DNA of 50,811 bases, taken from Actinomycetota bacterium. GTDB lineage: Bacteria > Actinomycetota > Actinomycetes > Actinomycetales > Kineosporiaceae. Positions 1-8,215 of this stretch are shown piece by piece; position 1 is the stretch's first letter, and the number at the start of each line of letters is the position of its first letter. The position numbers and the translations under genes were made by a program. The stretch is from contig JAUPKQ010000038.1 of assembly GCA_030837345.1 (NCBI GenBank), positions 1-50,811 on the forward strand, read 5' to 3'. The notes beneath the pieces were generated by a model. The model saw only the letters and a list, made by a program, of their open reading frames with translations, was not told the origin of the DNA and searched no databases.

Positions 1-514
1 CGCGACCGGAACTCTCCCAGCCGTCCAGGCTGGAGTAGGACAAGGAAGCGTCGCGCAGCGACGACACCGCCGACACCTGCAGGCGGCGGGCCGAGGACAG
101 GCTGCGACCGCTCCAGGCGCCTACGCCTGTCGCCGCCCACCACCGTCGCTGGAGGGCGGGCGCGGACACGATCCCGACCACGACCTCGCCGTCCTCGACG
201 AGGGCGAGAAGGGTCGCCCACACCGGTACCCCCCGGACGAAGTTCTTCGTCCCGTCGATCGGGTCGACGATCCAGCGGCGGGCACTGTGGCCGGTGGCGT
301 CGAACTCCTCGCCGACGACGGCGTCCCGCGGACGGGTGCGTTTCAACTGGGTGCGCACGAGTTCCTCGGCGGCCCGGTCGGCGTCCGAGACTGGGGTGAG
401 ATCAGGTTTGGTCTCGACATGGAGATCGGTCGCCAGGAACCTCGACATGGTCAGCGAATCGACCATGTCGGAGATCACGTGACCGAGTCGAAGGTCGTCC
501 TCGTATCCGGCCAC
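1..514 (-). CDS. hisN: Histidinol-phosphatase, inositol-monophosphatase family (3' end missing)
   Basis: The product belongs to the Mg-dependent inositol monophosphatase superfamily. In actinobacteria this form (HisN) usually removes phosphate from histidinol phosphate in histidine synthesis. Visible motifs are SDADRAAEE near residue 45, GEEFD (metal-binding Glu) near residue 67 and the signature DPIDGTKNF near residue 83. About 171 codons are present; the C-terminal third lies beyond the left edge. The GTG at 514 is chosen because AGGAG lies 8 nt upstream and the protein then begins VAGYEDDLRLGH, as family members do. It is transcribed away from the DUF2087 gene. The family is certain; the choice of histidinol phosphate over inositol phosphate as substrate rests on similarity to actinobacterial HisN. 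Confidence 0.88.
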   Translation of the reverse strand, partial: MAGYEDDLRLGHVISDMVDSLTMSRFLATDLHVETKPDLTPVSDADRAAEELVRTQLKRTRPRDAVVGEEFDATGHSARRWIVDPIDGTKNFVRGVPVWATLLALVEDGEVVVGIVSAPALQRRWWAATGVGAWSGRSLSSARRLQVSAVSSLRDASLSYSSLDGWESSGR

Positions 515-765
515 TGGTGCGGCTCCTCATGACGAGTGGGTGAGCGGCGATCTCGCAGACGGGGTACGGCGGGCGCCACGATCGACGTCCAGGTCGGCAG
601 GCCCGTGTGCGGGTCGAATTTAGCGTCCGCCGGTCCGTCGACCGGCCCGAACCGGAAAGGCTCGCGGCGGATTCGGCCGATCACCGTTCCATGAGGCCGT
701 CCTTCTGGCAGTTTTCGCCTCCTCCTCGGACCGGACGGTCGGCGGAGTGGCGCTAACGTCCTGCT
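515..765. other. Divergent intergenic region hisN / DUF2087 gene
   Basis: This stretch separates the divergent hisN and DUF2087 genes. It holds the hisN ribosome-binding site next to 514 and the -10-like box at 754-759 for the rightward gene. A reading frame on the minus strand (about 475-684) overlaps the hisN start and has no recognisable domain, so I treat the stretch as regulatory. Confidence 0.5.
754..765 (+). promoter_or_regulatory. -10 box of a probable leaderless promoter (DUF2087 gene)
   Basis: TAACGT (754-759) matches the actinobacterial -10 pattern TANNNT and lies exactly 6 nt before the ATG at 766. There is no Shine-Dalgarno sequence. Transcription would start at or next to the A of the start codon, giving a leaderless mRNA. 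No clear -35 is visible. The same geometry recurs upstream of several other genes here. Confidence 0.5.
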
Positions 766-1077
766 ATGTCAGGTTCCGGAGCTGAGGCGCCGTCCGGTGG
801 CTGGATCCCGCCCGACCCGGCGGTTCAGCCGTTCTTCGACCCGGAAGGCCACCTGATCATCGTTCCCGCCAAACGCGCGAAACGTCTCCTGGTCCTGGAC
901 CGGTTGGCCCAGTTGTTCGAGCCCGGTGAGCACTATCCCGAGACGGAGGTGAACCGGCGGCTGCGGGTCGCGCACGAGGACGTCGCGATGTTGCGTCGAT
1001 ACCTCGTCGACGAGGGGTTTCTCGATCGCGCGGCCGGGGTGTACTGGCGGATCGGTGGCAGCGTCGACGGGGTGTGA
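766..1077 (+). CDS. DUF2087 domain-containing protein
   Basis: A 103-residue soluble protein. Residues 35-95 match the DUF2087 pattern: AKRAKRLLVLDRLAQ, FEPG..Y.E.EVN, then LRRYLVDEGFLDR and a terminal YWR. This small helical domain resembles a winged helix and is often found alone or fused to HTH domains, so a DNA-binding or regulatory role is an inference. The start ATG has no ribosome-binding site and is preceded by TAACGT at 6 nt, consistent with leaderless translation. It is monocistronic; the next gene starts 147 bp downstream with its own Shine-Dalgarno sequence. Confidence 0.85.
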   Translation: MSGSGAEAPSGGWIPPDPAVQPFFDPEGHLIIVPAKRAKRLLVLDRLAQLFEPGEHYPETEVNRRLRVAHEDVAMLRRYLVDEGFLDRAAGVYWRIGGSVDGV

Positions 1078-1224
1078 CACCTGCTCTCCCTGAGAGGGAA
1101 CCGTGCGCCGCGTGGGTGTCGCCGGGGCAAAGACGGGACAACACGCCGAAGGTAATGGCAAGGTAAGCGCCCCTTGTCCTCGCCTGTTCGGGTCCGTGTG
1201 CGGACCCTTCCGGAGGTTGTGTCC

Positions 1225-1917
1225 ATGTCCCTCCCGCACACCAGGCACCGGTCGGCCACCCAGGTATCGACCACCCGGTTGAACCGCACGATCGGGATCG
1301 TGCTTCTCCTGCTCGAGGTGTACATCGCCCTGTCGGTGGTGCTGAGACCGGGGGGATCGCGTCCGGAGTTCAACTTCAAGTCGGAGCACGGGTCGATCAC
1401 CTTGTTGTCCTCGGCGATGTTCCTGGTCGGCGCGGGGTTCGCGGTCGCCGCGTTCCGTGCTGTCCGCGGGGCCGGGGGACGGGGGCGCCTGTTGTGGGCC
1501 GGGTTCGCCGCCGTCCTGCTCTACTTCTCGATCGACGAGGTGGTGGGATTTCACGAGGCCGCCGGCGACGTCCTGGACGCCGGAGTGGGGGCTGGTCCCT
1601 TCCGCACCTGGAACGACCTGGTCGTGCTCGCCTACGGGGTGGTGGCCCTCCCGGCCGTGGTGTACTTCCGCCGTGAGCTGTTCCGGTACCACAGGTTCGT
1701 CCCGATGCTTGTGATCTCGGCTTTCTTCTTCGTCGCCACGTCCGCGATCGATTCGCTGTCGACGACGCCGACGACGCTCTCGATCATCCTGGAGGAGGGA
1801 GTGAAGGTCCACTGCTCGGTCCTCCTCATGCTCTCCTCCCTGACGGGTCTGTTCGCCGCGCGCCTCCTCGCCGCCGGGCCCGGCGCTGGTCCGGAGAACG
1901 GTCCGGAGACGGAGTAG
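1225..1917 (+). CDS. Polytopic membrane protein of unknown function
   Basis: A 230-residue protein with about six hydrophobic segments (IGIVLLLLEVYIALSVVL, LLSSAMFLVGAGFAVAAF, LWAGFAAVLLYFSIDEVV, VVLAYGVVALPAVVYF, VISAFFFVATSAI, SVLLMLSSLTGLFAARLL). The third segment ends SIDEVVGFHEAAGD; an acidic/His cluster of the form DE-x4-HE at a membrane edge recurs in uncharacterised bacterial membrane proteins and could bind metal, but this is inference. I choose ATG 1225, which has GGAGG 8 nt upstream; an in-frame TTG at 1174 lacks a site and would add a charged, non-hydrophobic stretch. It converges on rsgA. I do not recognise a named family. Confidence 0.7.
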   Translation: MSLPHTRHRSATQVSTTRLNRTIGIVLLLLEVYIALSVVLRPGGSRPEFNFKSEHGSITLLSSAMFLVGAGFAVAAFRAVRGAGGRGRLLWAGFAAVLLYFSIDEVVGFHEAAGDVLDAGVGAGPFRTWNDLVVLAYGVVALPAVVYFRRELFRYHRFVPMLVISAFFFVATSAIDSLSTTPTTLSIILEEGVKVHCSVLLMLSSLTGLFAARLLAAGPGAGPENGPETE

Positions 1918-1978
1918 GGACCGGAAGAGGTCTGGACGAGCCGGGCGGACCAGCCGGACGAGCCGGGCCGCCCGGAGG

Positions 1979-3028
1979 TCAGATGGTGTCGCCCGAGGAG
2001 TCGGGTTCGGGGGTCCCTGCCCGGGACCGCAGCAGCCGGCGCAGTGACGTGAGGCGTGCTCCGCCGGCGACACCCGCTCCCCCCGTGGTGACGAAGGCGT
2101 CGAGTCCGCACTCGGGCTCGTCGTGGGCGCACCCGCGGGGGCACTCGCCGGTCCCCGCGGACAGGTCGGGGAAGGCCGCGAGGATCCGGTCCGGGTTGAC
2201 GTGGGCCAGGCCGAACGACCGGACGCCGGGGGTGTCGATCACCCAGCCGCCTCCGGGGAGGCGGAGCGCCACCGCGGAGGTCGAGACGTGCCGGCCCCGT
2301 CCCGTGACGTCGTTGACGGAGCCGGTCGCGCGCCCCGCTCCGGGGACGAGGGCGTTCACCAGGGTCGACTTGCCCACTCCGCTGTGCCCCACGAGGACGG
2401 TCACCCGGCGGGAGACCGCGTCGAGCACGGCCTCCAGCCCGTTCCACGCCCCGTCCGCCGTCCGGCTCGTCACGACGAACGGGACGTCGAGGGGTGCGTA
2501 CCTGCCGAGGAAACCGGCCGGGTCGGACAGGTCGGCCTTGGTCAGGACGAGCAGCGGGTCGAGCCCGGAGTCGTAGGCGGCGACCAGGCAGCGGTCGACC
2601 ATCCTCGGACGAGGGACCGGGTCGGCCAGGGCGGTGACGATCGCCAGCTGTCCCGCGTTGGCGACGATCCCCCGCTCGACGGGATCGGTGTCGTCGGCGC
2701 TGCGGCGGAGCATGGAGGTCCGCGGGTCGACGCGGACGATGCGCGCGAGACTGCCGGGAGCCCCGGTGACGTCCCCGACGAGGGCGACCCTGTCGCCCAC
2801 GAGGACGCCGCTGCGCCCGAGTTCCCGGGCCTTCATCGCGAGGACGACGTGCTCGGCGGGGGCTCCCTCGGCCACCAGGCACGTGTACCGGCCACGGTCG
2901 ACCGCCACGACCCAGGCGGCTTCGGCCCCCTCGTGCCGTGGCCTGGACTTGCTGCGAGGACGTGTGCCCCGTGGGTTCGGACGGACTCTGACGTCGGACT
3001 CGTCGAGATCCGTTCGGCGGCGGTTCAC
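1979..3028 (-). CDS. rsgA: Ribosome small subunit-dependent GTPase A (RsgA/YjeQ)
   Basis: A 349-residue circularly permuted GTPase that acts late in 30S subunit assembly. In order: an N-terminal OB-fold region; the G4 motif TKADL near residue 167; the P-loop GHSGVGKST near 213; the G3 motif DTPGVRSFG; and a C-terminal zinc finger with CPRGC and HDEPEC spacing near 295-310. The G4-G1-G3 order is the family hallmark. The GTG at 3028 overlaps the aroA stop codon as GTGA, so the two are translationally coupled; a start further upstream would run into aroA. The aroA-rsgA pair is common in actinobacteria. Confidence 0.95.
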   Translation of the reverse strand: MNRRRTDLDESDVRVRPNPRGTRPRSKSRPRHEGAEAAWVVAVDRGRYTCLVAEGAPAEHVVLAMKARELGRSGVLVGDRVALVGDVTGAPGSLARIVRVDPRTSMLRRSADDTDPVERGIVANAGQLAIVTALADPVPRPRMVDRCLVAAYDSGLDPLLVLTKADLSDPAGFLGRYAPLDVPFVVTSRTADGAWNGLEAVLDAVSRRVTVLVGHSGVGKSTLVNALVPGAGRATGSVNDVTGRGRHVSTSAVALRLPGGGWVIDTPGVRSFGLAHVNPDRILAAFPDLSAGTGECPRGCAHDEPECGLDAFVTTGGAGVAGGARLTSLRRLLRSRAGTPEPDSSGDTI

Positions 3029-4335
3029 TCCCGGGGATCCGCCGCCGTCGCGGGAATGACGCTCTCCCACAGCCGGTCGAATCCGGGGAGCGTCTTGGCG
3101 GTCGTTTCGATGTTCTCGACGAGGACTCCGGGGACCCTCAGTCCCACGACGGCGGCCGCCGTGGCGATGCGGTGGTCGTCATAGGTGGCGAAGAGTCCTC
3201 CGTGCAACGGGCGGGGCCGGATGACGAGCCCGTCGTCCGTCTCGGTGATGTCGCCTCCCAGCTTGCCGAGCTCGCGGGCCAGGGCGGCGAGTCTGTCGGT
3301 CTCGTGCCCGCGGAGGTGGGCGATGCCGTGGAGGTGGGACGGCGAGTCCGCGAGCGCCGCCATGGCGGCCACGACGGGGGTGAGCTCCCCGGCGCTGTGG
3401 AGGTCGGCGTCCAGGCCGTAGAGCTCACCCGTCCCGGAGACGGTGAGACCCTCGCGGTCGAGGGAGACGTCGCAGCCCATCCGGTCGAGAAGGTCGCGCA
3501 GGGTGTCGCCGGCCTGCGTCGTGTACTGCGGCCAGCCGGGAACGGTCACCCGGCCCCCGGTCACCGCGGCGGCGGCCAGGAAGGGAGCGGCGTTCGAGAG
3601 ATCGGGTTCGACCTGGACGTCGAGGGCACCCATCGGGCCCGGTTCGACACGCCACGTGGCCGGGTCCTCGGCGTCGATGACGACCCCGACGTCCCGGAGC
3701 GCCTCGACCGTCATGACGACATGCGGTTCACTCGGGATCGGCGGCCCGACGTGTTCGACGACGAGCCCGTCGGCGCAGCGCGCGCCGACGAGGAGGAGGG
3801 CGGAGACGAACTGGCTGGACGATGAGGCATCGATCCGCACGGTGCCGCCCCGCAGCCTGCCGGCGCCGTGGACGGTGAAGGGAAGTCGCCCCGAGCCGTC
3901 GTCCTCGATCCGCACTCCCATGTCTCGAAGTGCCGTCACCACGGGAGCCATCGGGCGTTGCCGGGCCCGGGGGTCGCCGTCGAACCGGACCTCGCCTGTC
4001 GCGAGGGCCGCGACCGGGGGGAGGAAACGCATCACGGTCCCGGCGAGACCGCAGTCGATCTCCGCCGGTCCGTACAGGGGATGCGGGTGGATCAGCCAGT
4101 CGTCACCGAACGGCGAGGTGCCCGGGACGTCGTCGATGCGGGTTCCGAGCCGGCGCAGTGCTTCGGCCATGAGCAACGTGTCCCGGGAGCGGAGCGGAGC
4201 TCTCAGCCGGGACGGCTCGTCGGCGAGTGAGGCCAGGACGAGGTAGCGGTTCGTCAGGGACTTGGACCCGGGCAGGGTCACGGTCGCCCTGACGGGCCCG
4301 TCTGCGGTAGGGGCGGCCCACGGCTGCTGGCTCAT
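3025..4335 (-). CDS. aroA: 3-phosphoshikimate 1-carboxyvinyltransferase (EPSP synthase)
   Basis: A 436-residue EPSP synthase that joins phosphoenolpyruvate to shikimate-3-phosphate in aromatic amino acid synthesis. The N-terminal [14 protein letters not shown] (residues about 24-37) binds both substrates. [15 protein letters not shown] near 95 corresponds to the PEP-binding LGNAGT region of class I enzymes, with the actinobacterial variant [18 protein letters not shown] near 170, [13 protein letters not shown] near 246 and [15 protein letters not shown] near 388 are the other conserved blocks. The length is normal. The ATG has no Shine-Dalgarno sequence but lies 7 nt after TACCCT. rsgA follows with a 4-bp overlap. 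Confidence 0.96.
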   Translation of the reverse strand: MSQQPWAAPTADGPVRATVTLPGSKSLTNRYLVLASLADEPSRLRAPLRSRDTLLMAEALRRLGTRIDDVPGTSPFGDDWLIHPHPLYGPAEIDCGLAGTVMRFLPPVAALATGEVRFDGDPRARQRPMAPVVTALRDMGVRIEDDGSGRLPFTVHGAGRLRGGTVRIDASSSSQFVSALLLVGARCADGLVVEHVGPPIPSEPHVVMTVEALRDVGVVIDAEDPATWRVEPGPMGALDVQVEPDLSNAAPFLAAAAVTGGRVTVPGWPQYTTQAGDTLRDLLDRMGCDVSLDREGLTVSGTGELYGLDADLHSAGELTPVVAAMAALADSPSHLHGIAHLRGHETDRLAALARELGKLGGDITETDDGLVIRPRPLHGGLFATYDDHRIATAAAVVGLRVPGVLVENIETTAKTLPGFDRLWESVIPATAADPRE

Positions 4336-4370
4336 GCGCCCGAGGGTAGTCGAGGCTTCGCCGTCGTCAC
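4336..4370 (-). promoter_or_regulatory. Probable leaderless promoter of aroA-rsgA
   Basis: Reading the minus strand, GTGACG (4370-4365, compare TTGACA) is followed by a 16-nt spacer, then TACCCT (4348-4343, TANNNT) and 7 nt before the aroA ATG. No ribosome-binding site precedes the ATG, so transcription probably begins at or next to the start codon. Confidence 0.5.
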
Positions 4371-4394
4371 CGTGGTGTCCTTACCGTGGCGTCC

Positions 4395-4910
4395 TCACCC
4401 GGGGAGATGATCCGCCCTTGCTCGCTTGGCGTTCCGCTTCGTCTCCCGGGCGATCCGCTTCGCGGTCCTCCTCGTCGTGCGGACGGCGCGCCGTCCGCGC
4501 CAGCCGAGTCCTGGCTGTCCGGCGGTGTCGACGGCTCCGAGCAGGGCGCCTCCGAGCAACCCGGCCTCGCGGAGCAGCTGGGTGCGGCGTTCCCGGCGGG
4601 TCTCCGGATCCTGCTCGCGCCAGAAGGCGCCCTCGGCCGCGGCGGAGGGCAGGAGGCTCGCGGCGAGCAGGACCGCGGACAGGCGGGGCATCCGCCCGAG
4701 GGCGAACAGGGCGCCGGCCCCCAGCTGGACGGTTCCCGCCGCCCTGATGAGGAGTTCGGCGTCCGGGGGGAGACCGACGGCCGGCGCGAGGCGTTCGACG
4801 AGCGGTCTGGCCGCGTCGGCCTTCGGCATCGGGTGCAGGACGGCGTCGGCGCCGGCGGCGAGGAACGACGCGGCGAGCAGGGGGCGGGCGACACGGCGAA
4901 CAAGGCTCAT
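4395..4910 (-). CDS. DoxX family membrane protein
   Basis: A 171-residue protein with the DoxX layout: an N-terminal helix (RPLLAASFLAAGADAVLHP), then AELLIRAAGTVQLGAGALFALGRMPRLSAVLLAASLLPS, a WREQDPETRRERRTQLLREAGLLGGALLGAVD block, and a basic C-terminal tail rich in Arg and Lys (residues 135-168). Four membrane helices are expected. In mycobacteria a DoxX protein is linked to membrane thiol-oxidation stress with SodA and SseA; whether this holds here is unknown. The ATG at 4910 has GGGAGG close upstream. It is divergent from the SRAP gene. Confidence 0.82.
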   Translation of the reverse strand: MSLVRRVARPLLAASFLAAGADAVLHPMPKADAARPLVERLAPAVGLPPDAELLIRAAGTVQLGAGALFALGRMPRLSAVLLAASLLPSAAAEGAFWREQDPETRRERRTQLLREAGLLGGALLGAVDTAGQPGLGWRGRRAVRTTRRTAKRIARETKRNAKRARADHLPG

Positions 4911-5064
4911 GCGTCCTCCCTACCGCTTCTGGACCCGGGAAGCGAGGCCACGCTCTCGGGCGGGCGAAAAGTCAGCCCTGGACGAGGGGGAGCCGGGGCG
5001 TCCGCCGGTGACGGTCACCGGTTCGTGGACCGGCGGACCAGCCAGGGAGTGCGACGCTGGGGGG

Positions 5065-5907
5065 ATGTGCGGACGGTATGTGGCGAGCCGGCGTCCGGAG
5101 GATCTCGCCGAGGAGTTCGAGATCGACACCACCGGGGTGACGGGACCGGGTGACGATCCGGCGGGCGCCGTGGCCGACTTCAACGTCGCGCCCACCAAGA
5201 AGGCGCCCGTGGTGCTCGCCTGGCAGCCCCGGGGTGTCCCGGCCGGTGAGGGCGGACCGGTCCGCCTGCTCCGGCTGCTGCGGTGGGGACTCGTTCCGCC
5301 GTGGGCCAAGGACCCGTCGTCGGGGAATCGGATGATCAATGCCCGTGTCGAGACGGTGCTCGACAAGCCCGCGTTCCGCCGGGCTGCCCGGACCCGGCGC
5401 TGTCTGGTCCCCGCCGACGGCTGGTACGAGTGGCGGGCCGGGCGGCCCGCGGACGGTACCGGGGACGGTGCCGGGGACGGACCGCGCAGACAGCCCTTCT
5501 TCCTCCGGCCGGTGTCCGGTGGCACCGTCGCGCTCGCGGGCCTCTTCGAGCTGTGGAGGAATCCGGACGGCCCTCCCGGCGACCCGTCGTCCTGGCTGGC
5601 GACCTACGCCGTGATCACGATGCCCGCGGAGCCCGGCCTGGAGGCGGTCCACGACCGGATGCCTCTCGTGCTGCCACCCGACCGGTGGAGCGCGTGGCTC
5701 GACTCCCGGGAGCAGGACCCGGACACCGTCCGGGTCCTGCTCCGGTCGCCGGACGCGGGCAGGTTCGAGGCGTTCCCCGTGTCACCCGAGGTGAACGCCG
5801 TCGGTAACAACGGCCCTCACCTCGTCGAACCGGTCCGGGACGGTTCCCGGTTCACCGCAGCGACGCCGCGGCGAACCCGATCCGTCCGGCGGGATCCGAG
5901 GACCTGA
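5065..5907 (+). CDS. SRAP family protein (YedK/HMCES-type abasic-site crosslinker)
   Basis: A 280-residue SOS-response-associated peptidase domain protein. The family covalently traps abasic sites in single-stranded DNA through Cys2. Catalytic residues visible are Cys2 (MCGRY; the initiator Met must be removed), Asn40 (FNVAPT), Glu122 (ADGWYEW) and His196 (HDRMP). RWGLVPPW and INARVET are also conserved. ATG 5065 must be the start because Cys must follow Met. Residues 129-142 form a short Gly/Asp insertion coded by a small internal repeat. There is no Shine-Dalgarno sequence; GACGCT lies 6 nt before the ATG, possibly a weak leaderless promoter. The 3' end overlaps the convergent gene by 56 bp. 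Confidence 0.95.
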   Translation: MCGRYVASRRPEDLAEEFEIDTTGVTGPGDDPAGAVADFNVAPTKKAPVVLAWQPRGVPAGEGGPVRLLRLLRWGLVPPWAKDPSSGNRMINARVETVLDKPAFRRAARTRRCLVPADGWYEWRAGRPADGTGDGAGDGPRRQPFFLRPVSGGTVALAGLFELWRNPDGPPGDPSSWLATYAVITMPAEPGLEAVHDRMPLVLPPDRWSAWLDSREQDPDTVRVLLRSPDAGRFEAFPVSPEVNAVGNNGPHLVEPVRDGSRFTAATPRRTRSVRRDPRT

Positions 5908-7105
5908 GGTCGATCAGGATCGTTCCCGACGCGACTCCGGGGGTCGTGCCCGACCCCGTGGACGGCGGGACGGCGGACGGTCCGAGGACGACGGTCACCA
6001 CGGACGGACAGGCGTTCCCGACGCAGGACGGCAGTTCGACGGGCAGCTCCAGGGGCGAGCCCCCGTTCGTCGTCGAGTGCACGGTCACCGTCATCCGTCC
6101 CCTCCCGGCGGAGGTCCCGACGAACAACGTGATCGTCGCCGGGAGCTTCTGGAACCGGACCGGAACCCGGAGCCCGCTCGGAGCTCCGGCGGACATCCCC
6201 GGAGCGGTGATCCAGGAGGTGGAGGTGACCTCCGCGCCGGAGTCGGGGTCGGGGCGGCGGACCGTGAACGGGCCCGCTCCGGTCGTGTACCCGCCGCCGA
6301 GACCCTGGACCGGACCGAGCACACCGCTGCTGCTGCTGCTCAGCCCCTGGGAGGAGGCCGCGTTCTCCGAGGCGACGACCCATTCGTCCGACGGGGTCTT
6401 CACGACGTCGGCCGTGGACCCCGGTGGTACCGGTCGCACGCTGACGGTCAGGTCACGGCCTGCGCCGATCGCCCGGGTGGTCGTGGGCCCCCGGGTCGGC
6501 GTCGCCGCCGGGGAGGATCCGGGCGTGGACGACACCGGCGGTGCCGGGTCCGGGACGAAGGACTGTCCCTCGGTGGGCGAGGACGTCGGCGGGGTCACGG
6601 TGGGTGACGTTGGTGTCGCCGCTGCCGTGTCGGGGCCGGACGAGGCGGACGTGTCCGGCGACGGTGTCTCCGGTGTCCCGGAGCCGGTGGCCGAAGCCAG
6701 GTCCGAGGTCCCGGCGATGCCGATGGTGACGCTGTCGCTGCTCGACACCGTTCCCGTGCCGCTCGTGGTGTCCCCGGCAACCGGCAGCGCACCCCGGGCG
6801 AACACACCCAGGATCACCGCGGCCGCCGCTGCCGATCCCGCCACCGGCCAGAGCAGTTTGCGTCTGCCGCCTCCGGGTCGGTGGGGTTCCACGATCGAAG
6901 GCGTCGTGCGCAGCGGACCGTCGTTCCCGCTGCGGGCGTTGATGATCTGACGGAGGCGTTCGTCGTCGGGCTGGAAGGCCAGGGCGGCCTTCCTGAGCTC
7001 GGCGGCGATGCGCTCTGGGCCGAGAGGGTCGTAGTGCGCGAGGTCGTCGTAGCGGTCGGAGTCTTCTGGGTTGAGGTCGTCGGAGCGGCTGGGCCGGTCG
7101 CTCAC
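5852..7105 (-). CDS. Single-pass membrane protein coupled to a SigE-like sigma factor (possible anti-sigma factor)
   Basis: A 417-residue protein: an acidic cytosolic N-terminus (1-80), one membrane helix (about 84-106), then an extracytoplasmic Ser/Thr/Pro-rich stretch (110-220) and a folded C-terminal part. The GTG at 7105 lies 6 nt after the sigma-factor stop codon, with GAGAGG spanning the junction, so the pair is cotranscribed and probably coupled. The cytosolic segment RIAAELRKAALAFQPDDERLRQIINA is seen at the N-terminus of membrane proteins partnered with SigE-like sigma factors. No zinc-binding HxxxCxxC is present, so an anti-sigma role is inferred from position and topology only. Confidence 0.6.
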   Translation of the reverse strand: MSDRPSRSDDLNPEDSDRYDDLAHYDPLGPERIAAELRKAALAFQPDDERLRQIINARSGNDGPLRTTPSIVEPHRPGGGRRKLLWPVAGSAAAAAVILGVFARGALPVAGDTTSGTGTVSSSDSVTIGIAGTSDLASATGSGTPETPSPDTSASSGPDTAAATPTSPTVTPPTSSPTEGQSFVPDPAPPVSSTPGSSPAATPTRGPTTTRAIGAGRDLTVSVRPVPPGSTADVVKTPSDEWVVASENAASSQGLSSSSSGVLGPVQGLGGGYTTGAGPFTVRRPDPDSGAEVTSTSWITAPGMSAGAPSGLRVPVRFQKLPATITLFVGTSAGRGRMTVTVHSTTNGGSPLELPVELPSCVGNACPSVVTVVLGPSAVPPSTGSGTTPGVASGTILIDLRSSDPAGRIGFAAASLR

Positions 7106-7110
7106 GCCTC

Positions 7111-7683
7111 TCACCCCCCGTTCGTGGGTCCGTCGAGGATCTTCTGTAGCTGAACCATGCCTCGGGCGGTCTGGCTCTTGACCGTACCGACCGAAATACC
7201 GAGCGTTGCGGCCACGTCGGCCTCCGAGAGATCGAACGCGTGCCGGAGCACGACACAGGCGCGTCGCCGCACGGGTAACCGCAACAGCGCGGCCCGTACG
7301 TCGATGGCGACACCAGGGTCGGACTGCCCGGTTGCTTCCCGCCATCCGGCCTGCACGAGTGCGAGACGACGCCGCTCGGCGGTGATCCGCCGGACCCGGC
7401 TCGCAGCCATGTTGACCATGATGCGTCGAACGTAGGCGAACGGCTGGTCAAGCCCCCACACCGTTTCCCAGCGCTGCCAGGCCGCGAGGAACACTTCCGC
7501 GGTGAGATCCTCCGCGCTCTGCCGGTCGCCGGTCAGCAGGAAGGCGAGTCGACCGAGCTCACGGTGGTGCCGACTGAAGAACCGTTCGAACTCGGCGCGT
7601 GCCGAATCACGGCTTGACCTACGCGTCGGGCTCTCGCTCATGGGCTGAATCGACAACCGATCCGCAGAGGAGGTCAGGGGCAC
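7111..7683 (-). CDS. SigE-family ECF RNA polymerase sigma factor
   Basis: A group IV sigma factor of about 190 residues. Region 2 runs from FERFFSRHHRELGRLAF to FAYVRRIMVNMAASRVRR, including AEDLTAEVFLAAWQRW; region 4 is LLRLPVRRRACVVLRHAFD followed by the helix-turn-helix AATLGISVGTVKSQTARG. I choose GTG 7683 because GAGGTG lies 6 nt upstream; GTG 7692 sits directly on that site and ATG 7641 has none. It should direct RNA polymerase to a small regulon, probably controlled by the membrane protein encoded immediately downstream. It is divergent from sigR across about 500 bp of non-coding sequence. Confidence 0.9.
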   Translation of the reverse strand: MPLTSSADRLSIQPMSESPTRRSSRDSARAEFERFFSRHHRELGRLAFLLTGDRQSAEDLTAEVFLAAWQRWETVWGLDQPFAYVRRIMVNMAASRVRRITAERRRLALVQAGWREATGQSDPGVAIDVRAALLRLPVRRRACVVLRHAFDLSEADVAATLGISVGTVKSQTARGMVQLQKILDGPTNGG

Positions 7684-8092
7684 TGGCGTCACCTCATCGT
7701 GACCGTGTCAGGGCCATCCGGCTCAGGCCGAAGGACAGGCTTTACAGTCCTGATGGGGTGGGATGACCCAGGGGTCCGGCCGCGGCTCCCGGGTCCGGTG
7801 GGGTGACCGGGCAGGGTGAGGTCTTGTCGGCATTCCGTCCCTCCGATCCGCACCGGTCCTGGCAGGACGGCGCACATCGGCAGAGTCGTTCGTGGCGCCG
7901 AAAAGGTTGCCCGTATCTGAAAAATCGTTGCGGAGATGCGACGGAACACACCTCGGAGGGGTTGTCCGGTCACCGTGCCGGGGCCGGAGAGGGCGGAATG
8001 CGGGCCGGAGACGGGACGTTGAGGCGGTCGTCGGCACCGCGGTCGAGCGGATCACGACCGCCGGACAGCGGCCGGCGAGGGGAGGAAGGACG
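7684..8092. other. Divergent regulatory region between two sigma-factor genes
   Basis: No convincing gene is seen. Several frames are open but none has family features. The right half contains the SigR-type promoter at 7995-8020 and the purine-rich ribosome-binding site 8078-8090 for the possible long SigR form. I see no clear promoter for the leftward sigma gene; a GGAAT on the minus strand near 7835 lacks GTT at the right distance. Confidence 0.5.
7995..8020 (+). promoter_or_regulatory. SigR-dependent promoter (autoregulation of sigR-rsrA)
   Basis: GGAAT (7995-7999) and GTT (8018-8020) are separated by exactly 18 nt, matching the published SigR/SigH consensus GGAAT-N18-GTT. The base before and after GTT (C and G) also fit the mycobacterial SigH form. 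Its place upstream of sigR implies positive autoregulation under thiol oxidation. The transcript would begin near 8027 and include the upstream in-frame GTG at 8093. Confidence 0.75.
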
Positions 8093-8201
8093 GTGCGTGT
8101 GACACCCATAGTGGGGGACTGCCCGAGGGAGACCATCTCGATCGGGGCCCCGCGGTGCGGGCGGCCCGCGATCCGGACGCGAAGTCAGGGCGCCGGACGG
8201 C

Positions 8202-8212
8202 TAGGCTCCCTC
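8202..8212 (+). promoter_or_regulatory. -10-like box just upstream of the short SigR start
   Basis: TAGGCT (8202-8207) lies 5 nt before an in-frame GTG (8213) and 8 nt before ATG 8216. There is no Shine-Dalgarno sequence. It may give a constitutive leaderless transcript for the short SigR form, separate from the stress promoter 200 bp upstream. Confidence 0.4.
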
Positions 8213-8215
8213 GTG

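Noticed and set aside
475-684. 69-codon minus-strand frame upstream of hisN
   Set aside because: It overlaps the hisN start in another frame and has neither a ribosome-binding site nor a recognisable domain.
769-2073. Open minus-strand frame of 434 codons over the DUF2087 and membrane-protein genes
   Set aside because: Charged low-complexity translation without motifs; the plus-strand genes have domains, membrane helices and proper starts.
7815-7840. GGAAT on the minus strand as a SigR promoter for the SigE-like gene
   Set aside because: No GTT occurs 18-19 nt downstream, so the second half of the promoter is missing.
7892-8092. Extension of the sigR frame upstream of GTG 8093
   Set aside because: It has no start with a ribosome-binding site and lies largely upstream of the expected transcription start near 8027.
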